The notes beneath the pieces were generated by a model that was given only the letters and a program-made list of their open reading frames with translations, did not search any database and had not been told where the DNA came from. Shown one piece after another: positions 8,428 through 16,053 of a stretch of DNA of 33,503 nt (position 1 is its first letter; the number at the start of each line of letters is the position of its first letter). The stretch spans positions 1 through 33,503 of the forward strand of contig JADLBC010000030.1 of assembly GCA_020847985.1 (NCBI GenBank), written 5' to 3'. The DNA is from Dehalococcoidia bacterium (GTDB lineage: Bacteria; Chloroflexota; Dehalococcoidia; Tepidiformales; Tepidiformaceae). The position numbers and the translations under genes are program-made.

Positions 8428-9168
8428 TCACTCGTCGCGCTGCGCCTCCAGCTTCGCCCGCGCGGCCTCCAGCGTCTGCCCCACCAGTTCCGCCGAGATT
8501 GCGGGCTTGGGCCCGGAAATCGAAATCGTCACGCCCGCGTTGTCGTCCTGCCAGATGTACGACTCCAGCCGCATCTCCAGCGTCTGGCCCATCACCGTGA
8601 TCGCGACATCGAAGGCACTCGCCGTGCCGCCATCCGGTGCCGCCTTCGTGGGCGAACCCGGCGCCGACTTCACCGACGTACCAGGCGCCGCCGAGAACGA
8701 ACGGCTCACCGAATCCGCCACGCACTGGCCCATGTCGCCGGTCTGCATCAGCTCCCGGAAGGCGGCCATCGCCGCGTGGGTCGCATCGGCCGTGTTGTGC
8801 ACCGATACCGTCTGCTCGATCGTGGTCGAGAGGGGCGCCATGCCCGTCCCCGGCATCTCCAGTACGAATTGTGCCCGCCCGGCGCGGTCCTCGGCCGAGG
8901 TCGCCTTCGCGGTGTCGGACTTCGCGCGGGCCGCGTCGCACGCCTTGCTGTCCGCGGCCATGTCCACGCGGGAGCCATCCTGGAACTGGTCGCGGCCGGC
9001 GATCACCCATCCGTTGCCCGGCAGTTCCGCTGGCCCGATGAGCGCCGCATGGGCGATGTCGTCGGCCTTCCCGGGGTCGAACGCGGGGCGATCGCTGCCT
9101 CCGCCGCACGCGACCATTCCCACGGCCGCGAGTGCCGCGCCCGCTCCCATCAGCACAAATCTACGCAT
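8428..9168 (-). CDS. Predicted lipoprotein of unknown function
   Basis: The 246-residue protein has a short basic N-terminus, a hydrophobic stretch and the lipobox MVAC at residues 18-21, so it is probably exported and lipid-anchored at Cys21. The mature part begins with a Gly/Ser stretch. It contains a Pro/Gly/Thr-rich insert (around residues 165-185) and three further cysteines spread through the chain. I recognise no enzyme motif. The start ATG 9168 has GGAGG upstream. A TACACT box lies 24 bases before the start. It is divergent from the flavin-reductase-like gene and does not clearly belong to an operon. Confidence 0.75.
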   Translation of the reverse strand: MRRFVLMGAGAALAAVGMVACGGGSDRPAFDPGKADDIAHAALIGPAELPGNGWVIAGRDQFQDGSRVDMAADSKACDAARAKSDTAKATSAEDRAGRAQFVLEMPGTGMAPLSTTIEQTVSVHNTADATHAAMAAFRELMQTGDMGQCVADSVSRSFSAAPGTSVKSAPGSPTKAAPDGGTASAFDVAITVMGQTLEMRLESYIWQDDNAGVTISISGPKPAISAELVGQTLEAARAKLEAQRDE

Positions 9169-9191
9169 GAACCCTCAGCCTCCGCCCCGTC

Positions 9192-9197
9192 AGTGTA
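9192..9197 (-). promoter_or_regulatory. -10 box (TACACT) for the lipoprotein gene
   Basis: On the minus strand TACACT precedes a short leader with GGAGG and then ATG 9168. No good -35 hexamer is visible. Confidence 0.4.
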
Positions 9198-9222
9198 GCC
9201 TTCACGCCCCACGGGGCGCGCG

Positions 9223-9251
9223 TTGACACCCTGTCCCCGCTCCTCCAGCAT
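9223..9251 (+). promoter_or_regulatory. Candidate promoter of the flavin-reductase-like gene
   Basis: A perfect -35 hexamer TTGACA at 9223-9228 is followed, 17 bases later, by a weak -10 CAGCAT at 9246-9251. The ATG lies 30 bases further on with GGAG at 9269-9272. Confidence 0.45.
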
Positions 9252-9280
9252 CGGCGCATTACACGTCCGGAGATATACCA

Positions 9281-9757
9281 ATGGATGAACAAGCGAAAAA
9301 AACGGTTCTCCGCATGATCCCTTATGGCCTCTTCGGGCTTGGCGTGGGCGAAGGCGCCCGGGCGACTGTCTCAAGCGTCAACTGGGTCACGCAGGCTTCC
9401 TTCCAGCCCCCGCTCGTGGTCGTCGGCGTGAAGCAGGAGACGGGCACCTACGAGGTTCTGAAGTCCACCATGAAGTTCGCCGTGAGCGTCTTCGCCACCG
9501 GTCAGAAAGACATGGCCTTCGCCTTCTTCCGGCACGTCGAGCCGAAGGATGGCAAGTTCGGCGACTACGCCTACGAGACGCACACCACCGGCGCGCCGAT
9601 CCTCAGCGATTGCCCCGCCTGGTTCGAATGCGAAGTGGCCACCCTCGTCGAGGAAGGCGACCACGCCATCGTCGTCGGGCGCGTCGTCGAGGCCGGCGTG
9701 AAGGACCAGCGCGACCCGCTCACGCTCAAGGAGTGCGGCGTCAACTACGGCGGCTGA
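9281..9757 (+). CDS. Flavin reductase-like domain protein (FMN-binding split barrel)
   Basis: The 158 residues match the flavin-reductase-like split-barrel fold. ATVSSVNWVTQASFQPPLVVVGV is the typical flavin-loop segment, read here as ATVSSVNWVTQASF then PPLVVVGV. FAVSVFATGQKDMAFAFF and the central CPAWFECEVATLVEEGDHAIVVGRV strands are also typical (seen as CPAWFECEV and DHAIVVGRV). Family members use FMN to reduce flavin for partner monooxygenases or act as stand-alone reductases. No monooxygenase is adjacent, so the role is open. The ATG has GGAG 8 bases upstream. Confidence 0.85.
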   Translation: MDEQAKKTVLRMIPYGLFGLGVGEGARATVSSVNWVTQASFQPPLVVVGVKQETGTYEVLKSTMKFAVSVFATGQKDMAFAFFRHVEPKDGKFGDYAYETHTTGAPILSDCPAWFECEVATLVEEGDHAIVVGRVVEAGVKDQRDPLTLKECGVNYGG

Positions 9758-9763
9758 GCGGCC

Positions 9764-10387
9764 TTAGCGGCCCAGCTTCTGTTCGAGGCCGGCCTTCACC
9801 GCCGGCCACTCCGATTCGATCACCGAATAGACGGCGGTGCTGCGCAGGCTCAGGTCGGCGCCCATACGGTTGTGCCGGAGCACGCCATCGAGCTTCGCGC
9901 CCAGCCGCTCGATCGCCCGCCGCGAGCGCTCGTTCCGTTCATCGGTGAGCAGCTCCACGCGGTGCACGCGCCATTCCTCGAACGCGTGCCGCAGCATCAG
10001 GTACTTCGCCTCGGTGTTCACGGCCGAACGCTGGGCCGAAGCCGCCAGCCACGTCCCGCCGATCTCCACGGAATCGAGATCACGCCGGAACGGGCTCCGC
10101 TCGGGCCAGTCGTACCGGGTGATCGCCATGAAGCGCGTCGCCCCGACCACGCGGTTGTCCGCCTTGCGCACGGTCGCGAACGGCACCATGTGGCCCCGGT
10201 GCCGCTGCTCGATGAGTTCGAGCGTGTAGGCGGCAGTGCCCTCCTTGCCATCCGGCACCCACGTCCACGCGTACGTCTCGCGCGATTCTTCCGCCGCCTC
10301 CACCAGCGCGCTTACGTGATTCAACGACAGCGGCTCCAGCCGCACGTGTTCACCTTCGAGGACCAGCCGGTCCGCACCGTCGATCAC
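9764..10387 (-). CDS. GNAT-family N-acetyltransferase (RimL-like)
   Basis: The 207-residue protein starts with GEHVRLEPLSLNHVSALVEA, the usual opening of RimJ/RimL-type acetyltransferases (seen as GEHVRLEPLSLNH). Acceptor and acetyl-CoA regions follow: VVGATRFM, EIGGTWLAASAQRSAVNTEAK (broken here as EIGGTWL..A.QRS.VNTEAK) and the late NERSRRAIERLGAK segment that closes the CoA pocket. It probably acetylates an amine on a small molecule or protein terminus; the substrate is unknown. The start is GTG 10387, preceded by AGGAGGA. It is convergent with the flavin-reductase-like gene, six bases apart. Confidence 0.85.
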   Translation of the reverse strand: MIDGADRLVLEGEHVRLEPLSLNHVSALVEAAEESRETYAWTWVPDGKEGTAAYTLELIEQRHRGHMVPFATVRKADNRVVGATRFMAITRYDWPERSPFRRDLDSVEIGGTWLAASAQRSAVNTEAKYLMLRHAFEEWRVHRVELLTDERNERSRRAIERLGAKLDGVLRHNRMGADLSLRSTAVYSVIESEWPAVKAGLEQKLGR

Positions 10388-10465
10388 CCGCCTGCTTCCT
10401 CCTGCCGTCGTCGCCGTTCGCCGCCACGGTCACCGGGCCGGCATCGCGCCGCGGCGCATGGCGGC

Positions 10466-10471
10466 AGAATA
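10466..10471 (-). promoter_or_regulatory. Candidate -10 box (TATTCT) for the GNAT gene
   Basis: TATTCT on the minus strand lies about 80 bases before GTG 10387, in the 110-base gap after the MTHFR-like gene. No clear -35 is seen. Confidence 0.3.
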
Positions 10472-10497
10472 GCGCACCGGCGAGACCCCTGCCTCCG

Positions 10498-11328
10498 TCA
10501 GCCGCGCGCGCCCAGCCCGGCGCGCTCCATCGCCGCCCGGATCCGCTCGCCCATGCCCTCCGGGGCGTCCATCTCGAACGTCATGATCGCGACTCCGTCC
10601 ACATCGCCGCACGCCACCAGCCCCGCGAGCATGGCTTCGAAGGCAGCCCAGCCACCCTCCACGCCCTCGCCGATGCGCGCCAGTGTCTCCGCGGGCAGCG
10701 CGATTCCCAGCCGTGCCTCGATCTTCGCCGCTGCCTCCAGCGAAAGCAGCGGCATCGCCATCGCCACCACCTTCGTGCCCGGCGCCGCCTCCCGGATTGC
10801 CGAGACCAACGGCGCCAGCTGCCCGGCGTCGAACACGGGCTGCGTCTGCACGTAGCGCGCCCCCGCCTTCAGCTTCGGCAGCAGGTTGCGGAGCACCGCC
10901 GCGCGGTCGGGCTGGTACTGGTTCACCGTCGCCCCCACGCACGCCTCCGGCAGCGCCGCCACCGTGCGCTCCACGACCTTCTTCACGGTGAGGGCGTCCG
11001 CCGCCTCGGGCCCGCCGTGGTCCCCCCGGATGCAGAGCACGTTCCGGATGCCCGCGGCCCGCGCGATCGCCAGCTGCGCCTCCAACTCGTCCGCCGTGAG
11101 CCCGCGTGCCACGAGGTGCCACACTGCTTCCAACCCTTCGCCGCTGAGCGCGATCGATGCATCCAGGCTCGGCTGCCGGTCCGGCCGCTGGATCACGTTG
11201 ATCGCCGCCGCAAGCCCGTCGATGAGGCGCGCACGGCGAAGCAACACGCCCGGCCGCGGCCGTTGCGGCGGCGTGATCTCCAGCGCCACGGGGAAGCCGC
11301 CCCCGAAAAGCCGTTCGCTGAATGTCAT
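10498..11328 (-). CDS. Methylenetetrahydrofolate reductase-like protein
   Basis: A flavin-dependent MTHFR-type TIM-barrel protein that would reduce 5,10-methylene-THF to 5-methyl-THF for methionine synthesis. Visible family marks are the first-strand glutamate in ALEITPP, GLTADELEAQLAIARAAGIRNVLCIRGD (seen as ELEAQLAIARAAGIRN and LCIRGDHGG), VNQYQPD, and ARYVQTQPVFD. The frame is open to 11580, but ATG 11328 gives the family N-terminus MTFSERLFGGGFPVALE and a 276-residue protein, and avoids overlapping the divergent gene. It is somewhat shorter and more divergent than E. coli MetF. A relative acting on a different pterin or in a methyl-branch role is possible. Confidence 0.75.
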   Translation of the reverse strand: MTFSERLFGGGFPVALEITPPQRPRPGVLLRRARLIDGLAAAINVIQRPDRQPSLDASIALSGEGLEAVWHLVARGLTADELEAQLAIARAAGIRNVLCIRGDHGGPEAADALTVKKVVERTVAALPEACVGATVNQYQPDRAAVLRNLLPKLKAGARYVQTQPVFDAGQLAPLVSAIREAAPGTKVVAMAMPLLSLEAAAKIEARLGIALPAETLARIGEGVEGGWAAFEAMLAGLVACGDVDGVAIMTFEMDAPEGMGERIRAAMERAGLGARG

Positions 11329-11420
11329 TCCGTTCAGCGTCGCCAACCGCTGCCTCACAGTCCACCGTAGGACCACCCCGCTGGTGACGCGCACCCGGCA
11401 TAACAGCCCCGGCGCGCCCG

Positions 11421-11426
11421 TATACT
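11421..11426 (+). promoter_or_regulatory. -10 box (TATACT) for the DUF2235 gene
   Basis: TATACT lies 53 bases before ATG 11480 in the 151-base divergent region. GGAGG at 11467-11471 supplies the ribosome site. The -35 is not evident. Confidence 0.5.
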
Positions 11427-11479
11427 CGCGCGCAGGGCCCGCCCCGGCCACGTCCCCCAAGGCGTCGGAGGTCCCAGCC

Positions 11480-12640
11480 ATGAACAAGCGCATCGTCATC
11501 TGCTGTGATGGCACCTGGAACCGGCGTGACGGCGATAAGCCCACGAACGTCGCCCGGCTCGCCCAGGCCATCCCACCCACCGGCGACGACGGCGTCGCCC
11601 AGGTCGTCTACTACGACGAAGGCGTCGGTACCGGGATGGGCGCCGACCGCTGGCTCGGCGGCACGTTTGGCGTCGGCCTCTCGCGCAACGTCATCGAAGC
11701 CTACCGCTTCCTCGTCGATAACTACTCCGATGGGGGCCAGCTCGGCCAGCCGGACGAGATTTTCGTGTTCGGCTTCAGCCGCGGCGCCTTCACCGCCCGC
11801 AGCATGACCGGCTTCCTCCGCAAGATCGGCCTCCTCCCCAAGCACCGCGCGGAGCTTTTCCCCCGCGCCTACGACCTCTATCGCAGCGATATCCCCGTCG
11901 ATGACCCGCGCGTCGTCGCCTACCGGGCGGAGTCCGGGGCTCGCGAAGCCGCCGTGACCGTGCTCGGCGTCTGGGATACCGTCGGCGCGCTCGGCATCCC
12001 GGGGCACCTTGGCCAGAAGTTCCCCTTTCGCCTCATCAACCGCGACTACGAATTCCACGACGTCCAGCTCAGCTCGAAGGCCGTGCGCAACGCCTACCAG
12101 GCCCTCGCCATCGATGAACAGCGCGACCCCTTCGAGCCCGCCATCTGGTGGCGAAGGCGACCGCTCCCGCCGGCCTACCCGCAGGTGATGGAGCAGCGCT
12201 GGTTCGCCGGTTGCCACAGCGATGTCGGCGGCGGCACCACGAGCTACCGCGAAGCCGCCCGCGATGGCTGCCTCTCCGATATCGCCCTCACCTGGATGAT
12301 GGAGAAGGCGAAGAGCCACGGCCTCACCTTCGAAGACCGTTTCGTCCGCGAGCACATCCACCCGAACCCGCTCGCCCCCATCCATGATTCACGCGCGCGT
12401 TTCGCGGCGAAGATGCTCTACCGCCAGAAGGTCCGCGAAATCGGCCTCCTCCCCGATGACAGCGCGCTCAACGCCGAGCTCGAAAAGCGCCGCGCCGCCC
12501 ACCCGGGCGAAGACGCCGCGAACCTCCCGCCGCCCATCGAGACCAACCAGGCCCTCCACGCCAGCGTCCTCGAACGTGCCTCCGCCATCGGTTACAACCC
12601 CCCGAACCTCGCCCGCTATCGCGCTCGCGGCGGGCACTGA
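11480..12640 (+). CDS. DUF2235 alpha/beta hydrolase (Tle1-like phospholipase domain)
   Basis: The 386-residue protein has the DUF2235 order of motifs. VICCDGTWN opens the chain at residue 7. GFSRGAFTARS carries the likely nucleophile Ser100 in a G-x-S-x-G-type elbow. VLGVWDTVGALGIP gives the acidic residue region, and WFAGCHSDVGGG gives the catalytic histidine region. The family includes type VI secreted phospholipase effectors (Tle1) and many stand-alone housekeeping or stress proteins. There is no secretion gene, immunity gene or signal peptide here, so a toxin role is not supported. ATG 11480 is chosen for its GGAGG; the open frame extends far upstream only as a GC artefact. A strong terminator follows. 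Confidence 0.85.
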   Translation: MNKRIVICCDGTWNRRDGDKPTNVARLAQAIPPTGDDGVAQVVYYDEGVGTGMGADRWLGGTFGVGLSRNVIEAYRFLVDNYSDGGQLGQPDEIFVFGFSRGAFTARSMTGFLRKIGLLPKHRAELFPRAYDLYRSDIPVDDPRVVAYRAESGAREAAVTVLGVWDTVGALGIPGHLGQKFPFRLINRDYEFHDVQLSSKAVRNAYQALAIDEQRDPFEPAIWWRRRPLPPAYPQVMEQRWFAGCHSDVGGGTTSYREAARDGCLSDIALTWMMEKAKSHGLTFEDRFVREHIHPNPLAPIHDSRARFAAKMLYRQKVREIGLLPDDSALNAELEKRRAAHPGEDAANLPPPIETNQALHASVLERASAIGYNPPNLARYRARGGH

Positions 12641-12656
12641 GCGCGTTCGCACGAAG

Positions 12657-12683
12657 AAAGGGGAGGCCAGCGGCCTCCCCTTT
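12657..12683. terminator. Bidirectional hairpin terminator between convergent genes
   Basis: A perfect 12-bp stem, AAAGGGGAGGCC (12657-12668) with GGCCTCCCCTTT (12672-12683), encloses a 3-base loop. A/T ends on each side serve both strands. It lies between the stop of the DUF2235 gene and that of the TPP enzyme. Confidence 0.85.
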
Positions 12684-12708
12684 CCGGTTGGTCATCCCTG
12701 CCCGGCGC

Positions 12709-14361
12709 TTAGCGCGTCAGCCAGCCGAACTGCTGCGGCTTCCGCGCGCTCTTGTTGCTGATCATGATGTTCACGATCGAAGGTTTCGGCTGTGCCATCG
12801 CCTCCTCCAGCACCGGCTTCAGCTGGTCGGGCGTGGTCACGAAGTACCCCTTGCCGCCATAGATCTCGGCCATCTTCTCGTAGTGCGCCTGCGGCGTGTA
12901 CGCGCTCGGTGGGATGTGGGCCGGGTCGAGTTCGTCGGGCCCGCCGCCGATGCCGTTGTTATTGATGATGATGAACGTGATGTTCAGTCCGTAGCGCGCC
13001 GCCGTCTCGACTTCCATCCCGCCGAAGCCGAACGCCGAGTCGCCCTGGACGCAGATGATCTTCCGGTCCGGGTGTACCGAAGCGGCCGCGATCGCCTGTC
13101 CCGCGCCCACGCCCATCGTCCCGAAGGTCGCCGCGTCGAGCCGCGTCCGCGCCTCGAAGTTCGGCAGAACCGTCCGGCCGATGTCCATCGTGCTCGCGCC
13201 CTCGTTGGAGATAATCGCGTCCCGGGGGATGAGGTCTCGAACGTCCCTGAGCACGCGGTAGTACCCCATCGGCGTCGAGTCATCGTTGAACATCGGCTCG
13301 ATGGTCGCCGCGTTCTCGCGGATCTTCGTCTGCAGCCCCGTCCACCACGTCGTCTCCGTCGGGTACGACCACGGGTTCTTCTCCAGTTCCGCGTTCAGCT
13401 GGCCGGTGATGGCCTTCGCATCGCCGACGAGCGCGACCTCCGTGGGCACGTTCGTGCCGATCTCCTCGGCCGAAATATCCATCTGCACCACGCGCACGTT
13501 CTCGTTGAAGCGCGGCGGCTGGCCGAAGTGCATCATCCAGTTCAGGCGCGCGCCCATCAGGAACACCAGGTCCGCGTTCTGCAGCGCGAACGACCGTGCC
13601 GCCGCGATCGACTGCGGGTGGTCGTCCGGGATCACGCCCTTGCCCATCGGCGAGGCCAGGTAGGGCAGGCCCGTCGTCTCGACGAACTTGCGCACCTCGT
13701 CCTCCGCGCGCGAATAGGCCGCGCCCTTGCCCACGATCACCAGCGGGCGCTCCGCGCTCTTCAGCGCCGCCAGCGCACCCTTGATGTTCTCCTCCGGCGC
13801 CAGCGTCCGCGGCGGCTCCGGGCAGCGCGGCGGGAACTTCACCTCCGCCTCATCGACCGAACCGCTAATCATGTCGCCCGGCAGGTCCAGGTAGGCCGCA
13901 CCCGGCCGCCCGTAGATCGTCGTGCGAACCGCCTGCTCCACGAAGAAGGGAAGCCGCTGAATGCTGTCCGGCCGCGCCGCGTACTTCACATACGGCCGCG
14001 CCGATTCGATCTGCGGCGCCTCCTGGAACGCGCCCTGCCCGTTCTGGTACGAATCGTTCGCACCGCCGATAAGGATCATCGGCCAGTTGTTCGACCACGC
14101 GTTCGCGAGCCCGGCGATCCCGTGGATCATGCCCGGGCCGGAAACGCCAAGGCACACGCCCGGCCGGCCGGTCAGATAGCCGACGGCGCCGGCGGCGTAG
14201 CTCGCCGACTGCTCGTTGTGGAACCCGTAGAACTTGATCCCTTCGCGCTGCGCCGCCGCCGCGATGGGGATAACCGGGATGCCCACGATCCCGAACATGT
14301 GCTCGACGCCCTGCTGCTTGAGGGCACGCGCCACGATTTGCGCGCCGGTGATAGTTGCCAT
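12709..14361 (-). CDS. 2-hydroxyacyl-CoA lyase-like TPP enzyme (HACL / oxalyl-CoA decarboxylase family)
   Basis: A thiamine-diphosphate enzyme of 550 residues. The N-terminal domain has the catalytic glutamate in FHNEQSASYAAGAVGYLTGR, then VSGPGMIHGIAGLANA and GAFQE. The C-terminal TPP/Mg site is GDSAFGFGGMEVET with NNNGI. SNEGASTMDIGR, RLDAATFGTMGVG and the terminal GGKGYFVTTP and RKPQQFGWLTR closely follow eukaryotic HACL1 rather than Oxalobacter oxalyl-CoA decarboxylase, as I remember these sequences. Known HACLs split 2-hydroxyacyl-CoA into an aldehyde and formyl-CoA. Oxalyl-CoA decarboxylase activity cannot be excluded. ATG 14361 has GGAG upstream and TATAGT 31 bases before it; the longer frame is not needed. 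A family III CoA transferase of the formyl-CoA type lies 13 kb away. Confidence 0.85.
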   Translation of the reverse strand: MATITGAQIVARALKQQGVEHMFGIVGIPVIPIAAAAQREGIKFYGFHNEQSASYAAGAVGYLTGRPGVCLGVSGPGMIHGIAGLANAWSNNWPMILIGGANDSYQNGQGAFQEAPQIESARPYVKYAARPDSIQRLPFFVEQAVRTTIYGRPGAAYLDLPGDMISGSVDEAEVKFPPRCPEPPRTLAPEENIKGALAALKSAERPLVIVGKGAAYSRAEDEVRKFVETTGLPYLASPMGKGVIPDDHPQSIAAARSFALQNADLVFLMGARLNWMMHFGQPPRFNENVRVVQMDISAEEIGTNVPTEVALVGDAKAITGQLNAELEKNPWSYPTETTWWTGLQTKIRENAATIEPMFNDDSTPMGYYRVLRDVRDLIPRDAIISNEGASTMDIGRTVLPNFEARTRLDAATFGTMGVGAGQAIAAASVHPDRKIICVQGDSAFGFGGMEVETAARYGLNITFIIINNNGIGGGPDELDPAHIPPSAYTPQAHYEKMAEIYGGKGYFVTTPDQLKPVLEEAMAQPKPSIVNIMISNKSARKPQQFGWLTR

Positions 14362-14391
14362 GCGAACGCTCCGGGGGGGTTGGTGGGCGTC

Positions 14392-14397
14392 ACTATA
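14392..14397 (-). promoter_or_regulatory. -10 box (TATAGT) for the 2-hydroxyacyl-CoA lyase gene
   Basis: On the minus strand TATAGT is followed by a ~30-base leader holding GGAG and then ATG 14361. The -35 is not recognisable. Confidence 0.5.
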
Positions 14398-14433
14398 CGG
14401 GATCCCACCCGCGCGCACCGGGCGTCCCGCGCA

Positions 14434-14892
14434 CTACATGGCCGCCGCCCGCACAAGCTGCTCCGCGTGCTCGTGACAGTGCCGCGCGTAGATCTCCAGC
14501 CAGACCCCGGGCGTGTAGCTCCCGAGTTCGTTGTGGCTGCCCGCGCGCTGCCATTCGTCCTCGCGCATCCGCTCCAGGATCTCCAGCGTCGTCGCCCGCG
14601 CCGCGTCGATCGCCGCCAGCGAATTCGCCACCGGCCGGCCGTGGTAGTACAGCCGCTTCGCCCACACATCCTCGGGGTATCCCACGATCACGACGTCCTC
14701 TTCGGCCAGCAGCCGCCGCAGCCGCAGCGCCGACGTCATCTCGCTATCCGCGACGTGATGCACCACCTGCCGCGCCGTCCAGCTCCCATCCGCCGGCGCC
14801 AGGTCCAGCCGCTCTTCCCCGATGCGTTCGACCGCCGCGCGCAGCACCGCCGGGCCCTCCGCGTACCGCCGAATCAGGTCGCTCCGTTCCAT
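14434..14892 (-). CDS. DinB-family protein
   Basis: A four-helix-bundle DinB/YfiT-like protein of 152 residues. The metal-binding histidines are visible as VVHHVADSE (His45/46) and HCHEHAEQL near residues 138-146. GSWTARQVVHHVAD is the standard DinB signature. Members include thiol-dependent S-transferases and uncharacterised damage-inducible proteins; the substrate is unknown. ATG 14892 is chosen because upstream codons lie in a pyrimidine-rich repeat. No purine-rich ribosome site precedes it, because that stretch is C/T-rich on the coding strand. A TATCTT box 10 bases upstream would give a leader of only a few bases. Confidence 0.8.
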   Translation of the reverse strand: MERSDLIRRYAEGPAVLRAAVERIGEERLDLAPADGSWTARQVVHHVADSEMTSALRLRRLLAEEDVVIVGYPEDVWAKRLYYHGRPVANSLAAIDAARATTLEILERMREDEWQRAGSHNELGSYTPGVWLEIYARHCHEHAEQLVRAAAM

Positions 14893-14896
14893 GAGG

Positions 14897-15056
14897 AGAG
14901 AAAAGATACAGGAGGAAAGAGAAAAGGGCGTGCGACGAGTGCTCCCCGGTGGCCCGGGGCGCGAGCCGGCCCGCGGCCGGGTCGCCACCTCATTCCTCAT
15001 TCCTCATACCTCGCGCCTCGCCCGCCCTTTTCTCCTTCCTCCTTTCTCTTTTCTCT
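14897..15056. repeat. Long imperfect inverted repeat with low-complexity arms
   Basis: The left arm 14897-14930 is purine-rich (AGAGAAAAG, GGAGGAAAG). It is the reverse complement of the pyrimidine-rich right arm 15023-15056, with 31 of 34 positions matching by eye. The ~92-base loop contains a short tandem of CCTCATT units at about 14987-15010 and a GC-rich block. It fills the gap between the divergent DinB and crotonase genes. It is not an IS end, because no transposase or target duplication is seen. Confidence 0.75.
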
Positions 15057-15065
15057 TCCCCCCCG

Positions 15066-15094
15066 TAGCGTGCGCGCAACACGTCCGAGGAGGA
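15066..15094 (+). promoter_or_regulatory. Candidate -10 box and ribosome site for the crotonase gene
   Basis: TAGCGT at 15066-15071 could be the -10 element. AGGAGGA at 15088-15094 is a strong ribosome site four bases before ATG 15099. Confidence 0.4.
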
Positions 15095-15098
15095 CCCC

Positions 15099-15992
15099 AT
15101 GGCTGGCAAATTCGAAAACCTCGAACTCGACCGCGTCGGCACCGATGGCCGCGTCGGCCGCATCACCCTCAATCGCCCGGAGAAGATGAACTCCTTGTCC
15201 CAGGAGCTTCTCTACGAACTCAACGACGCACTCCACGATTACGAAGCCGACGACACCGTCCGCGTCATCATCCTCCGCGGCGCCGGGCGCACCTTCTCCG
15301 CCGGGTACGACCTCACCCCCGCGCGGGGCGGCGCCGATGGCGTCGTTCGCCGCTTCAAGAGCGTCGATGACAAGGGGCGCCGCCTGCTCATGGGCATCCG
15401 CACCGGCATGCAGCAGATCACCGATATCCAGATGTACTTCTGGAACATGGCCAAGGTCACGGTCGCGCAGGTGCACGGCTACGCCCTGGCCGGCGGTTGC
15501 GAATTGGCCATGATGGCCGACATGGTCGTCGCCGCCGAGGATGCCCAGTTCGGCCACCCCGGCGTCCGTGGCCTCGGTGTCGCCCGCAACGGTGTCATCT
15601 GGCCGCTCGTCATCGGCATGCGCAAGGCGAAGGAGCTGTACTACAGCGGCGCCAGCATCAGCGGCCTCGAAGCGGTCGAGTGCGGCATGATCAACCACGC
15701 CTGGCCGAAGGAAGAACTCGACGAGCGCACCATCGCCTTCGCCGACTACTTCGCCAACATGCAGGCCGACCACCTGGCCATCCTCAAGGTCAACATGAAC
15801 CGCTTCTACGAAAACATGGGCATCTACTCGTCCGTGCGCAGCAGCACCGACCTCGATGCCGCCGGCCAGTTCACCGCCGAGTCCTACTGGTACCAGGACA
15901 CCATGCGCGAAGCCATGACCACCGGCGGCGGCCTCAAGGAAGCCCTCGGCAAGCGCGACAGCCGCTACAAGGATTACCGCGGCAAGAGCTGA
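15099..15992 (+). CDS. Enoyl-CoA hydratase/isomerase family protein (crotonase)
   Basis: A 297-residue crotonase-fold enzyme acting on CoA thioesters. RITLNRPEKMNSL and LRGAGRTFSAGYDL form the CoA pocket and first oxyanion residue. GYALAGGCELAMMADMVVA supplies the second oxyanion glycine and Glu135, the counterpart of Glu144 of rat hydratase. The counterpart of Glu164 is Gly155 (FGHPGVRG), so the standard two-glutamate water chemistry is incomplete. Isomerase, hydrolase or C-C bond chemistry is possible. The start has a strong AGGAGGA. It is monocistronic, with a hairpin terminator after it. A second crotonase with different substitutions lies at 18227. Confidence 0.85.
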   Translation: MAGKFENLELDRVGTDGRVGRITLNRPEKMNSLSQELLYELNDALHDYEADDTVRVIILRGAGRTFSAGYDLTPARGGADGVVRRFKSVDDKGRRLLMGIRTGMQQITDIQMYFWNMAKVTVAQVHGYALAGGCELAMMADMVVAAEDAQFGHPGVRGLGVARNGVIWPLVIGMRKAKELYYSGASISGLEAVECGMINHAWPKEELDERTIAFADYFANMQADHLAILKVNMNRFYENMGIYSSVRSSTDLDAAGQFTAESYWYQDTMREAMTTGGGLKEALGKRDSRYKDYRGKS

Positions 15993-16017
15993 CCACGTTC
16001 GCGCATCACGGGAAACG

Positions 16018-16047
16018 ACGCCCGCGCCGGGATGGCGCGGGGCGTTT
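16018..16047 (+). terminator. Hairpin terminator after the crotonase gene
   Basis: ACGCCCGCGCC (16018-16028) pairs with GGCGCGGGGCGT (16034-16045) with one bulged G and a 5-base loop, then TTT. It lies between convergent genes. Confidence 0.6.
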
Positions 16048-16053
16048 GCGTGC

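Noticed and set aside
11480..12640. Type VI toxin assignment for the DUF2235 gene
   Set aside because: No secretion, adaptor or immunity gene nearby, and the family has many non-effector members.
12709..14361. Oxalyl-CoA decarboxylase as the primary call
   Set aside because: The C-terminal GGKGYFVTTP and RKPQQFGWLTR and the NNNGI loop fit HACL better from memory. Kept as an alternative only.
12688..15189. An 833-codon plus-strand frame across the TPP enzyme and DinB genes
   Set aside because: Arg/Pro-rich shadow frame with no motif; the minus-strand proteins have clear family signatures.
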